Source of the DNA: Albugo candida
Taxonomy: Eukaryota > Oomycota > Peronosporomycetes > Albuginales
Reading direction: 5' to 3'
DNA length: 64,000 nt
NCBI GenBank assembly: GCA_040437565.1
Contig: JBDOQK010000075.1
Location: 56,611-120,610, forward strand
Under the pieces are notes generated by a model that was not told where the DNA came from, searched no databases, and was given only the letters and a program-made list of their open reading frames with translations. The position numbers and the translations under genes are program-made. Below, one piece after another: positions 23,472-36,200 of the stretch; the stretch's first letter is position 1, and each line of letters opens with the position of its first letter.

Positions 23472-24123
23472 CAGAATAGTCCCTTTAAAGGAGACGGAAA
23501 TACGATGCGATAGCAGCTAGTCGTGCACGTTGAGCTTTGTTGGTTGTCCTTTTGGTCTTCTGGTCAATTTCAGCATTGAAGCGGAAAGGTTTTCATCGCC
23601 CTTGTCATCATTTTCCTTATCATTCTCATCCTCGTGGTCAGTTTGCCTGCTTTCGTTCTCACTGTCTGTTCCTGCTTGTGTATCTTGATTTATAGATTGA
23701 GAATATGTCTTGAGTCGTCGAGAACCAAGTGTGGCATTGCGGGTTTCTGCACGTTATCGTCGTCGAGTACGGCTCGAGTTCCGAATGTATCGACCCGGAC
23801 GGTTCGAAATAGATGGTATTTTCAGTGCTGCAAAGTCTGCTCGATTATCAGTGAAACCCTCATCCTCTTCGACCTCAAATTTAGAATCTTCGGCTACCTT
23901 CATATCAGTAGGCCGAAAATTGGCTCATTGCAATTGGGATGTAGGGCAAGTTCTCTTAGAATTGTTAGGTTCGCATATGCTCTGACAGCCTCATTTAGAG
24001 CGTTTTTGATGCTCTGGCCAGTTTGAGATGCTGTAAACGTGTTGTGGGTGGTCCCATTGTGGTGGTAATGACGGGGTGCAATCAGAAATGGAAGGTGAAA
24101 GCGGAAAAGAAAATAACCAAGAA

Positions 24124-24223
24124 NNNNNNNNNNNNNNNNNNNNNNNNNNNNNNNNNNNNNNNNNNNNNNNNNNNNNNNNNNNNNNNNNNNNNNNNNNNNN
24201 NNNNNNNNNNNNNNNNNNNNNNN
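24124..24223. other. Assembly gap (100 N)
   Basis: Placeholder gap inside the duplicated transposase 5' region. Confidence 0.95.
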
Positions 24224-25258
24224 AGTCTCTGCATCCATCGGATTGAGGTCTTACCAGAAATCACTTGTGCTTCCTGCATTGGGAAGAATGTGATGATTGA
24301 CATGCTTGGTGAATTCAACAGGGTCAATTTTTCACTTGTTCTGACACAGATACAATCGGACTATGGCAAGAACATCTTCATCCATCAAAACGCTGCGTGT
24401 CTTGATATCTTGGTCTTGCTTGCTGTTCGGAAGATGACCAGTGGCGTGATAGATGGTTCTCAAGTGCGAAGTAATCGACAAAACCATGATCCTTTCCCGA
24501 ATGCCTGAAAAATGAATTCTGATGCATGAAGCTTGTAAACAAATGAAGCATCATCAAAATAATGATATGTTTATAACACTCACTAAAATACAACAGCCTC
24601 AACTCACAGAATAGTCCCTTTAAAGGAGACGGAAATACGATGCGATAGCAGCTAGTCGTGCACGTTGAGCTTTGTTGGTTGTCCTTTTGGTCTTCTGGTC
24701 AATTTCAGCATTGAAGCGGAAAGGTTTTCATCGCCCTTGTCATCATTTTCCTTATCATTCTCATCCTCGTGGTCAGTTTGCCTGCTTTCGTTCTCACTGT
24801 CTGTTCCTGCTTGTGTATCTTGATTTATAGATTGAGAATATGTCTTGAGTCGTCGAGAACCAAGTGTGGCATTGCGGGTTTCTGCACGTTATCGTCGTCG
24901 AGTACGGCTCGAGTTCCGAATGTATCGACCCGGACGGTTCGAAATAGATGGTATTTTCAGTGCTGCAAAGTCTGCTCGATTATCAGTGAAACCCTCATCC
25001 TCTTCGACCTCAAATTTAGAATCTTCGGCTACCTTCATATCAGTAGGCCGAAAATTGGCTCATTGCAATTGGGATGTAGGGCAAGTTCTCTTAGAATTGT
25101 TAGGTTCGCATATGCTCTGACAGCCTCATTTAGAGCGTTTTTGATGCTCTGGCCAGTTTGAGATGCTGTAAACGTGTTGTGGGTGGTCCCATTGTGGTGG
25201 TAATGACGGGGTGCAATCAGAAATGGAAGGTGAAAGCGGAAAAGAAAATAACCAAGAA

Positions 25259-28200
25259 ATATATTATAACTTCTTCTGGCATTTAGCTACACTAATCCTG
25301 ATTGGCTTATAAAGAGGTTATTGTCACGTTAGAAGTATAGACTGCGTAAATTGAAAATTCCAAATTGGGCCGCAAAAAATCAGGAGTCGATGGTTATAGG
25401 TATCACGCACTATAGTAATAAGAACAAAGCTGACCTGATACATTCACTGTCGCCGCCAATGAATCATTTGTGTAACACAGATACTTGAGTCTTGGATCAA
25501 GTGCTTCGGGATTTGTCTTCCACTACGCTTCGCGAAATGCCTGATTGTGGTTGTAAAAACGTTTCATGTTTATCGATTGATGATGTATCTATTCTTGACT
25601 GATTGGAACTAAATACCATTTGTATGCATTATCATACCCAGATGAAGATGAGCTAAGAGAAAGAAATGATAGACATTTTGCAGAATCTGTTCGATACGAA
25701 GCGGAAGTGACACTTAGGAACACGCGAATCTATAAGAAAGAAATATAATACGGCACAATGCAAGAGAATTTTGATGTTTACGAAATGTCTTACTTTGTGT
25801 AGATTTATCAGGAGATAGGCCATGGCAATAGAACGCTATAAAACCCATCAAGCGCTGTCTAATAGTTCATGTACCATTGAACAGCTTGTCGATGCATCAG
25901 GTCCTGCTGACAATACATCATTAGTGTTGAGTTTGTTCAGTGGTTTTGCGAAAAGAGAAAGAATGAGCGTTTTCGTTCTGATCACATTTTACAACAGGTA
26001 CTGCAATAAACAGAAAACGCACTTTTCGAAACTTATATGCCGATATGAGTCGAATTTTGTTTCTCACTTATTAAAACCGCCATAGTTCGCTATTTTGTCA
26101 TTTATGATCCTTCACGTACAGTTGTTTTTAATTCTATGACAACAGGTACGGCTGCCAGAAAACCAGATACCAACCCGATCCGGTAGCATGTCTGATGGCT
26201 GCTACAATACTAATAGCAATCGTAAGCTGGTTTTGGGAAGCTTTCATGCATGAATAGGCGCACAATGTCAAGATTCTTCTTATTCATTTTTTTTCAAGAC
26301 AAGTGCGTTAACCATTCGTGTTGCTTATCACCTAGTTGCTCCATCCTCCTTGACTTCTAGCCGGGAGTACTCTAGAACATTACTTTCCGTTGATTCAAGA
26401 TATTTTTTTGTTTGATATTGCGTCGCTTATATTCCATAATTTTCGCTTCCTTTTCTGTGTCCATATTTGATAGCATGTAGTTGGACATTTCACATCCCAC
26501 TGGAACCTTGTTAACTTCTATGCCACTGGTTCTGCTATCTGCGGCGTTCTCATTGCTATAACATCAGCGCCATACCTTCCGAAAGATTTTTAAGGGATGG
26601 CGTTATCTCGACTGATCGCTGCGCTGCCTGGTCAATTGCATCTTCATCCAATGCGTAACAACTCGAGTAGCCCACGTTGGGTCGGCATATATAAAAGCTG
26701 TAATTTCATCATTTTGATATCATCTTCGAGGTGTTCATATATAGATCGTCATCCGACAATCACGTGCCCTCCGTCTCACGAGACACCTGTATACTTTATC
26801 AGCTCACATGTGATTTCTTTTTTTAATTATCTTTGTTAGAAGCGGTTTTGTAACCGTTTACGAGTTTCCTTAGTCTTTCAACCTCCAGGTATCCTCATAA
26901 AATCACTGCGCTTTCTTTAAGTACCCAAAGATTTAAAGCCCCACTTAACTTAAAAACATGATTACCGCAACTTATCCCAGCATCCAGATGATCGTTGTAG
27001 GAATTGTTCATTACAAACAATTCAGCTAAAGTATCAGAATTCATTCTTGGCAATATACTCCATTCGCTTGTCAGCCAGTCCCTTTTTGACCACAGCAAGA
27101 CGTTTTGTGATCGTTAGCCAAGCAGAAGAGCTTTATTGACATGTTTTATTCGTGAGCACTCATCACTTGTTCGACTAAGATCGATAATTTCCTCTACATT
27201 GAGAGTGGATCTGATAGCGAGAGTAAATGCTTTATTGTCCAAGTGAACAGCCTTTTTCATACTTGTTCTATTGAATCTAGCTATTTGAAGAACTATCAGC
27301 CTTGTTGTATACGTGCAAAATGTTTTTATCTGGCATCATGATCTCTTGTCGTGCTGTTAATTCCACATTGATCCATCGTTTTCTGTTACTTCCGTACGTA
27401 CCATCCTCTTGTGACCGCTCACGCGCTTATTTTCTAATTTCAAAGCCAAGCGTTACTTTATACTAGCGGTGATCGAGAATGCGCTTTAAAGCGTTATGAC
27501 CATTCATCCACTATTTCTTTATCGTTAATAATTCACACGCGATATTCAAATGTATTCACCTTAAAAAGTAGGCGTTATGCACTTGTTTTTTGTATAAGGT
27601 TTGGAATCAAAAGCTTCTAATGTTGCATTTTCTTCTGAACCCATAGTCCTTTATACGTTTCATTCCATATCATAAAGGGAAAATTTGGAAGATCATATGG
27701 CCAAGTATGAGCTATGTCACTGGCCATCTACTATGTGAAGATTTTTTCTCATATTGATTTTTAGTTAGGACGTCGGGAAATTGCTTCATCAAGAAGTAAG
27801 GTGAAAGGCGTAAGGAGCGTGCATGTAAGAACGACATCTTTCGTGCTTATACGGATCAAAAGCGATGGCTCGGTACCTAGATCCATCCTTCCTCATATTT
27901 TTTTTAACATGGTTTGCCACTTTTAACATAGCGCGCTTATTCCACACCGCTTTATCATATATATATATTATTGTCGCCCCTGCTGACAAACCAACCTGCC
28001 ACTTCCCTAAATCACAAATGGAGCTCGAGAAATAAAGTATTACTAAAGTCAGCATGGAATTGAAACGTACAGCGCGGAGGTCCGCATTTGTATTGTCTAC
28101 TTAGCCGAAATTGGTCAATCAAATGCGATCAGTGTTATGTGCCTTCTCTCGGCACAATTAATAATCACTCAGTGTATGGATGTTCTTCCCTGTCTGTCGA

Positions 28201-28428
28201 TTTTTCAAAGCGAACGTTCGGGGAAAATTCACGATAAATGATGCTATAGAAAATCTCCCTTCCGTAGATTGAACACATCATTTTATTACACGGAAGTGAG
28301 TCACGAAGAAGGCTTATTTGATTGGTTATAAAATGATACGTGTCACAATTTCAAGCACTGTTTTTTGCATTAACGTAGACGCAAGAAAATCACAATGAAC
28401 ACTAGGATGCGCGACCTTATTTCTCGCT
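25259..28428. other. Mostly no supported gene
   Basis: The longest sensible frame is an ATG frame of 87 codons at 25822-26085 on the plus strand (ALSNSSCTIEQLVDASGPAD), of unknown nature. 26768-26830 is a weak repeat of 19062-19125. The rest shows only short frames. Confidence 0.4.
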
Positions 28429-30432
28429 GTGTTAGCGTCGGTGAGTAAAGATTTACAGGCAAACAATGTACCAGCATTATCGCGAATTGTCAAAGTGACG
28501 TGTATGAAGGGATTGGATTTGTCACCCTGCCACCGCTGTCTCGTTTCATCTGTTGGAGTAAACAGAATCGATTTAGTCCAAGCCAGCGAGACCTTTAGAC
28601 TCTACTGGGTACACAGACGTTATTCAGATATGATAAGTTCATTTATTACTAGTTGCAGTGGTAGTCGTATGTGTCGTATCTCACCTGAATCGACCGAAGC
28701 ATACACAGTCATTTATTCAACCCTACACGTTTCTCATAACTCTGGCGACCAAAGTTGAGCTGTACATTCGCGATGAGAGTATTCGTCTCGTCGCGGCACC
28801 AATGGTATTAGAACAGACGTTTGTGGACGCTCATGCGTGGACCATGAAAATTCGCCACCTTGATCATGAGAATTCTTCATTCAGACGCAAGCAAGCATGA
28901 AGAATTCCAGTACTTTTTGGAACAGATTTTACAGCCAAGATAAATATAGAGGTGGACAGTGCGTCAAAAAAACAAACCAAAGCTCCTTTGGTTTTGGTTC
29001 AAGCTTTATTGGCTTCAAATGGTGAAAGCGGGTTTATGAAGGAACGTGTTCCGTTATGTCTACGATGTATGATTATCCCATCTTTTCAAGAAGATGCCGT
29101 TTGTCTAGAATGCCTGGCTATGCACAGTGAGTCATTAGGCTTGCGAACATATCTCTTGTTCTAGAAAGAATGAAAAATTCGGCTCAATTGTGCGTCTTTC
29201 ATTCCAGTTACAAATCTACTGATATTATCAAAAGCTGCAAGACAGTATTCTACTCAGAAATTATATGCTGGAGTTTGAGCGACTGTGCGAGAGTAGACGA
29301 TATTGTTACAACGCTTCGATTAGTGTCTGATAATACGAATAACAAGCACAATCAATTGAAACGCTATCAAACACAACAAGTCACAGATAAGAAACCCAAG
29401 AGCTTGGAAGAAATCCAACAGATCCTTGGTATCGTTGCTTATAAAAGGATGTTAAGGGCCCGTAATAGGTCGGGCGGATTTATTCAAGAGCTAGGGTCTT
29501 ACAATACACTACAAGTAGAAGCGTTCGCCTGCGTCAAAACAACATCAAAGCGTAACCTGAAATTCGATTGTATGGGCTGTATTCTAAAAAACGTTGATGG
29601 ATCTTGTGTGACTATCGTACTGTCTTTGAATGATGCACTGATACTTACGCATCCTTTGAATCAACTAATACTGCAGAAGATTGCAAGAAAGCATGTAATG
29701 TCGTCAAAAAAATGGACACGATGAATGCATAAATTATTCCATTCAGCAGAGAATGAATATAGAAGTGTACGTGCACAATCAAAGCCCCAGAACACGGACA
29801 GAGGATTTGGCTATTGCTTTATGTCGTTTCATATCGTTCCATCTAGAGACCAATGCTCTGAACGCATGCGGAAATACTTCACTGGAAATTCACGACAACC
29901 AAAACTATACAACCTCACAAAAAGTTCGCTTGTAACGTACGCGTCCGGGCTTGATTCAGAGCTATTTAGCAAAATCAACCAGAACTATCTATCTATCCAG
30001 TCTCTAAAGACGTATAACAAGATTCAAAAGCTCTCTCACAAGTTTAGTTCTGGCCACGAAGCGTTCCTTGCGGCAGCTTCAACTGAAGCAATTGCCATCG
30101 ACATGTTCACCAGAAAGCGCATTCCAGTGGGTGTATGGCCTCCTCAAAACCATATCATCTCTTTGAACATGAATCGTGTAAAATCTCAGATGCGTTTTTT
30201 GGCACATTCTCCTTCGGATTCTGGAATAAAATCTACGCCATTTTTTAACACTATCGTGCTTGTGGAGTATGAATGTGGAAAGGCAAGACAGCTGGATTGT
30301 TTCGGTTGTCTATTTCAACAACACAAGTATACTTTGTTTACAATGAAAAATCTAGCACGAGCGGATATGTCTGGATGTGTCAGGCACCTTCTCTCATTCT
30401 CAAATCATGTATCGGTTCTAAGAAATGCTTGA
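28429..30432 (+). pseudogene. Broken gene with a PX-like motif
   Basis: The first frame, 28429-28758, contains ASETFRLYWVHRRYSDMISS. Its W-x-x-x-RRYSD core is typical of the phosphoinositide-binding PX domain. In another frame, 28897-28941 reads EEFQYFLEQIL, as often seen after PX domains. Frame 28658-28900 continues, then 28952-29164 with a CLRC…CLEC pair. Finally 29170-30432 is one frame with a single stop at 29722-29724, holding about 420 codons without a recognised domain. Frame changes and stops indicate a decayed gene, or a gene with introns that were not resolved. The PX call is by eye from a short motif and not certain; the long second part is unidentified. Confidence 0.35.
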
Positions 30433-30815
30433 GCCTTACTCACAATGCAGATCGAAATCAGGCCAAGCTCCCAGATGGGGTACGGCATTTGACAATAGAC
30501 GACTTCAGGACCACAACAAAAGGTAATGAGAAAGCGGGGTGATGAAGACGGCTAATATAGCAGTGTCTCTTGTGTAATAATTACTCTAATCAAAATACTG
30601 AGACTCGTTCGAGGAATTATTTGAAATGATTTAATTTGGGCTGTCGAATATAGTTTTAGCTATACATGACAGAACATCTCGATTTAGGTATTTGAGCTGA
30701 TATGAGGCTGCAACATTTATTCGTATATGACTAGCGATATATTGGAACTGATGTAGCATAGCAATGTTACTCTAGGGCTTGAATGTGTAATTGCAAAGTG
30801 ATTTGAAGAAAATGT

Positions 30816-30988
30816 AACTCGAATCAACCTAACCTATACTGTCATCAAGTCTNNNNNNNNNNNNNNNNNNNNNNNNNNNNNNNNNNNNNNNNNNNNNNNN
30901 NNNNNNNNNNNNNNNNNNNNNNNNNNNNNNNNNNNNNNNNNNNNNNNNNNNNAACTCGAATCAACCTAACCTATACTGTCATCAAGTC
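30816..30988. repeat. 36-bp direct duplication around gap 30853-30952
   Basis: 30816-30851 is repeated at 30953-30988, and the next base differs (T versus C). It is an assembly overlap flanking 100 N. Confidence 0.8.
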
Positions 30989-31021
30989 CATAATTCTTCT
31001 ACGTGCTAATTATTATTTTCA

Positions 31022-31222
31022 ATGCAGCTTAATAACACTTTCGGAAAAGCCTTGAAGAATTCAGCAAAGGTGTTGTCCCACTCACAGGATAAATATTTAA
31101 TGGAAGGAACAACTAGTTATTCCAAGCTTCCATTCAAACATATTTTTACTCCCGAATCGGAACACTTCAGTCGCATGACTTATCCTGAAGAGAGTCACGA
31201 GAATTTCTCATTTTTTAAATAG
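31022..31222 (+). other. Short open frame, possible last exon
   Basis: The frame begins at an ATG that lies within TTATTATTTTCAATGCAG, which looks like a 3' splice acceptor. A terminal exon starting CTTAATAACAC is therefore as likely as a start codon. It encodes a polar piece (LNNTFGKALKNSAKVLSHSQ, then SYSKLPFKHIFTPESEHFSR) and ends with TAG. It might belong to the broken gene upstream. No family was recognised. Confidence 0.3.
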
Positions 31223-33289
31223 GACCACATAGAAAAATTGCCTACTGAACTTATTTGTCTAAGAGGCTGACGATAGCTTTCCATTGCACTTATCTTTGGT
31301 GATCCGGAACATTATCTCTCACAGGAAAGGTAGTACGAAATGGTGGGCAAAATATTCCATCTCTTACATAACTCAGTTCTTTTCAAAGTAATGAATAAGA
31401 CCTGTAAAGTGTACTTCTTGAAATCGCATTAGCGTTGAAACTCTCTGCGTCGAGCATTTCCATGTTTGTTCTCATCCTTCTAACAAAACATCAATGCTTT
31501 GCTCACAATGACAAGACATGAATTCCTATCCATATTAATCGTTATCAAAACGAAACGATAGTTTACCAAACAAACCGTCAGACGGGTTTAGCATACATAT
31601 TCTCTGGGATAATGCTCCGCTTTCTAAAGATTCCGGCTGTTTTCTTCTCCTGACATAAGAGAATGATTTTATGCACTTATGAAGCAAAGTCTGTTCTGTC
31701 TGATTTTGTCGTGGTCGATCTCTTTGGCACAAATAAACTAAATGAGGTTCCAGAAGAACTACGCCGAGAATTATGAATCCATCAACCGAATATCTTTCCT
31801 CAAGATGTGCATATCGTTATATAATCGCTTTACGTGGTCTATAACCGTAGCAAATTATAATAGTTTTTCAATGCCACTCCGACACTAATGCTAAAAAATC
31901 AATTTCATTTGCCGCTCGCAACATTGGATATGGAAAATTTTGCAAGAACGGTCACTTCTACTATCACATACTCTTCATGAATACAGTGTAGCGTAGCAGT
32001 GGAGGCTTTTGTATCACTACAATTATATCGACTGGCTTCTTCAAAGGCCTAGACTAGCAATAACAAACTTAACTGCCATATTATCTTCAAAAGACATTCA
32101 TTCATATTGACCTTTAAGAACAAAAATTACTCTCACGCGGTTGCTAGGTGCACAGAGCTTAAGCGTCGAATATTTCCTGGAATTTTGCTCATTTCTGTCT
32201 GTTTGGTAGACATCATTTGACTGAAATTACCTTAGCAGATAACTAGTGGGGACTTCATTGTGATCGTACCAATCGTAGACCCAGATTCTGCTACCGTGGG
32301 CAAGACGACAACGACGAGCGCGCAATTGAATATGCCGTCAATTATGAACACATCATTTCGATTAAAAAATTTTGTCTGAAAATGACATTGCCAAATGCGT
32401 ACATTTCTACTATTTCATGCTACATAAGGTGACTTCACCACAAAGGTCGCATTATAGATTATTTACGAACAACTGCTGAGAATGTACAGTAGTAGATTGC
32501 ATGAAGTACTTCCTGTTGGAAGGACTTAAGAATGTGCTTTAGGTTTCTAGTCGCAGTTGGTACTTAGTCTAAGCAACTGGTTAGAAATTTAATTCTCTAA
32601 AAAAAACCCTCAGTTTTCGGCAATTTTTCCTGGAACGCGACCATCTTCGCTCACCTGCCGTCCTTTCTTACTCGATATTGCGTGTTTTCCAAGTGGATTC
32701 GCATTGATGATAGAACGCTCTACTGCTGCATCTCATGTCCGTACAAAATGGTCAGAAGAGGGGTGTCAAAAAGTATCAAACGTATACTTGACCTTGCGTG
32801 ACTATATTCATTGTTTTAGTTTTTCTCAAAATTGTTAGTGCCGGTGTCTATGTGATGAAGGCAAATTGGAAAGAAATATATTGTCATTTTTGAGGTATAC
32901 GAAATTCTCTAATAACAAAACATGTCGGATTTTGCTCAGAACTTTGCTTTCGTGTAAGCAAAAAATTGGTGCTTTCATCCAATCCCATCTTTGGTATCTC
33001 AAAACAGTAGAAATCTAAAAAAAAAACTAAAGGGTTCCTAACGAGTAATCAAGCTGTATCTACCAGAATAAGAACGCTGAATTGAATCACTGAATATTCG
33101 TTCTTACATACGAAGTGGTAAGAAAGGCTCGCCTCACTATATATATTACATACGTCAAGTCACACGTGTCGTTTGTCAGATCACCATATTCATAAAAGAA
33201 TTAATTTGAGCGCTTTCATTCACTTCTATCGACCCCTATGATCTTCCATTGCAATGGAATATTTGAGCTTAAGTAATCCACAGAATTAA
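31223..33289. other. No supported gene
   Basis: A+T-rich sequence with only short frames, and no repeat or RNA gene recognised. Confidence 0.5.
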
Positions 33290-36200
33290 ACCTATGGGTG
33301 AGGGTTACACCACGTTGACCAGAATAAATTCATGAGCGTCATAGCTATTCGGAAGGGAAGGTTTGTGGGGCATAATTGCTAAATGGACTCTAACCAAATT
33401 CTCATTCGCCCAATGATACGGGCAACGTTGCTTGTTTTCATACGCTCAAGCTCAGATTATCAAGCCTTTCTTTGCTGCTGCGATAGTGATTTGTTCTACA
33501 CAAGACTTTCTTGACGATTCTTTAACATTCACACTCCGTCCGTTGCTACAGCAATAAATTCTCCTGTCTAGCGTCATTCCAGCTTAATTTTATGCTTTGG
33601 TGAAATTGACTTCCTCCATGTGTACAGAATAATAGGATCTATCGCGCTTTCTTTTCGCCTTGCTGGCTTTTGAACATAACGCGCTACATAGCTTCATATA
33701 CTCGATTGACTCACAAACGTACATCAAATGATCGATTATTCGTTTTTGTTGTCCACGCAAAGTTGCATCCGGAAATTTTATTATCTTAAACGCTGACACT
33801 ACCCTGATGATGATCATCAACACCCCTGTGGACTCTCCTATCATACTCTCTCAGCTTTCCTTTTGTCTGAAATTTCCGTGCGCAATCCATTGTCAAACTG
33901 AGACTCGATTGTTTTGTGGGATTTTCTGTTGAAATGAACCCCTTCTTTGTTCATCGCACTTGACTGTTAACTTTTACACTTATTACCTCACTTAGTAACT
34001 AAATGACTTCATTCGGACGCAATGGATCTATATGCTCAGCCTATGTATTAGAACGCTTCCTATAGTTCGTTCACCTTGCTTATTGGTTGATCTTAACTAG
34101 TATTCATGTGGTAGCATGCCTTTGAGATAGAATCAATGTTTTTTGCATATTATGTACATTTCGTGTTCAACTCTTATGAGCCTCTTCTTTTGGTGGTCTT
34201 ATTGATCGACAAAACCGCCGTACAATATGAAATGTCAACGCTGACATATTCCTGTACATGACATGAGAAATGTCAGCTCTGAAAGCTGCGCCAAGCCACT
34301 TGAAAAGCTAGCTAGTTAGAGATACAGCTATAATCAATGGCCGCGTTACGATGTCGGACGCAAGCTCACCTCTTAAAGTCTCTGCGTCAACTAAATGTTT
34401 CCCTGAGACATCCGAGTGCTTTTTTTTTTATGTTCCAGGGCATCGTTTTTGCTTTACGTGTCTCAATCCAGTACGGCTTTGTCGGATCATTGCCACATCA
34501 ATTGTTCCAATGTAGCAACATGATACATCACGACTCGCTATGTTATTGTTTTTATCTGCGTGTGTATCTGGTCAGTCTTAAGATGAATTAAGGGGAAATA
34601 GCTTCAAGATAAATCATTAGTGAGATTTGCGTCTCAGTTCTTACGCATGATGAAAGTATAGGTAAGAAATCAAGAGCGGGTGTAGCAATACGTGCCTTGT
34701 ATATTTCTTGCTCAAGTGAACAGTATCATTACTATCACGCTGTTGCATGAGAATCGATCATCGCACTGGTGTTCTTGCATATTAGTAGTAGTATCCCCGG
34801 CTGTGTTATCGTACTCTCGTAAGTCCACTGCCGATTACATCCATTCATCATATATATGCAGATAGTTGATCTTATGTTCAATGCATTATAAGGTATTAGC
34901 GAATTTTCGCGTATGATTCGATTTATACTCGACGTGAAACCTATTCTGTCGGAGAAGACTGCACTTTTCTGATAACCCGCTGCAAATCGATAGAATTCAG
35001 TTTACTTTTCGCTCTAACCGGCTCCCTTTTGTTTTATGAATTGGCAGAGAGATAAGGGCTGTGCTCTACGTTGAAAGATATGAAATGTTACAACATTAAT
35101 TCAAGCTTTTTGACAGTTGAACCTGCTTGATCGACCGTGACACAAACCAACAATTGTATGACAAGTCCCACTTGAAGCTTGCCTAAATCCGGACGTTTGC
35201 ACTCTTTCACATCGATAATAGTACATTATAGACGGTGTGAACGCGCAATAACGGACGAAAACAGTGCGAGACAAAACCTTAGAGTCCATTAGTGCAACCT
35301 CTTGGATCAATTATTTGTGGTATTGTTGTCGATACTTCTCGCATATGAAATGCTTGAAATGATCAAACTTGAGGCAATACCTGCCGTCAACATCAATGCA
35401 ATGATGAATAACATGGAAGGTGTAATTGGCGCTCTTGAGTGATTTTCTGCGCTTTCAATATATCTCCGTATGATTTAATACAATCAATGTCTCTACGGAT
35501 CCTCCAAAGATCCTAAAATTTATCAGTTACTGCTAAGCCTTCATTTTATTGTCCTGTGCCGTCCTGTACTGTATCGATAGACACTATCAATATGACAAAT
35601 AATTAATAGGGGTTATAAAAAATATACACCAAGATAAATGAAAAATAAAATAAAAATACCACAAGATTGAATAATAATAAAAATGTACCAAGGNNNNNNN
35701 NNNNNNNNNNNNNNNNNNNNNNNNNNNNNNNNNNNNNNNNNNNNNNNNNNNNNNNNNNNNNNNNNNNNNNNNNNNNNNNNNNNNNNNNNNNNNAATCTTG
35801 TGGTATTTTTATTTTATTTTTCATTTATCTTGGTGTATATTTTTTATAACCCCTAATTATTAATATATTGATCAATGCTGATGGAAAATCAAACCTAAAT
35901 TTCAAAATCATTTCCTTATTAGCAAGGTATCAAGGGGTGACGTACTACGCATTTTCTTGTCCTTGTGATTGATAAAAATAAAAAAGTCGGGATATCAATT
36001 CTCTATGCATGAAATCACAATTCTGATCCCACAGCATCGTGATACTTGGACTGTCATTTCCTGCAATCATAACATCGAGAGTTGATATCTTCATCGTTTC
36101 TGTCTAAGACAGTTCCAGGTAGGTCCTTCAGCAGTAAAGGTGGCTTTAAGTCCTGAGCCGCTCTATATTATGAACATTTCAATTCTTATAGTCTACTTGT

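Larger units (their letters stand above)
21855..25258 (-). mobile_element. DDE transposon copy 2, near full length, broken
   Basis: Minus-strand transposase of the same type as copy 1. In order it has an acidic N-terminal part (GTDSENESRQTDHEDENDKE), FNAEIDQKTKRTTNKAQRAR, then RSVLMDEDVLAIVRLYL and SIRWMQRLGLQYSQVHKGMI. After VNGHERLDVLE come the first catalytic D in HDESTF (22899-22897), the second in FDNATSHS (22581-22579) and a third acidic residue in FIDNFWG (22117-22115), which is D where copy 1 has E. The tail is YMDVYRKGLTGKATEYAVKK. A 102-nt intron (GTGAGT…TTTTTCAG, 23471-23370) interrupts the N-terminal part. It is broken by stops and frame changes. The true element is about 1.1 kb shorter than drawn because 1,035 bp are duplicated around a gap. 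Confidence 0.75.
23089..25258. repeat. 1,035-bp exact duplication flanking gap 24124-24223
   Basis: 23089-24123 and 24224-25258 are the same sequence in the same direction, split only by 100 N. Such an exact copy around a gap is best read as an uncollapsed contig overlap, not a biological tandem. All frames seen in the second copy are the same as in the first. Confidence 0.85.

Noticed and set aside
24224-25258. A second, tandem transposase N-terminal gene
   Set aside because: It is base-for-base the same as 23089-24123 with only 100 N between, so it is treated as an assembly overlap.
19062-26830. A repeat family linking 19062-19125 and 26768-26830
   Set aside because: About 50-60 bases resemble each other, but the similarity fades on both sides. 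It is too short to define an element and is mentioned only in the region notes.
28952-29722. FYVE or START domain, common in oomycete PX-like proteins
   Set aside because: Only two loose CxxC pairs are present, without the FYVE histidine-rich core. No START motif was found.
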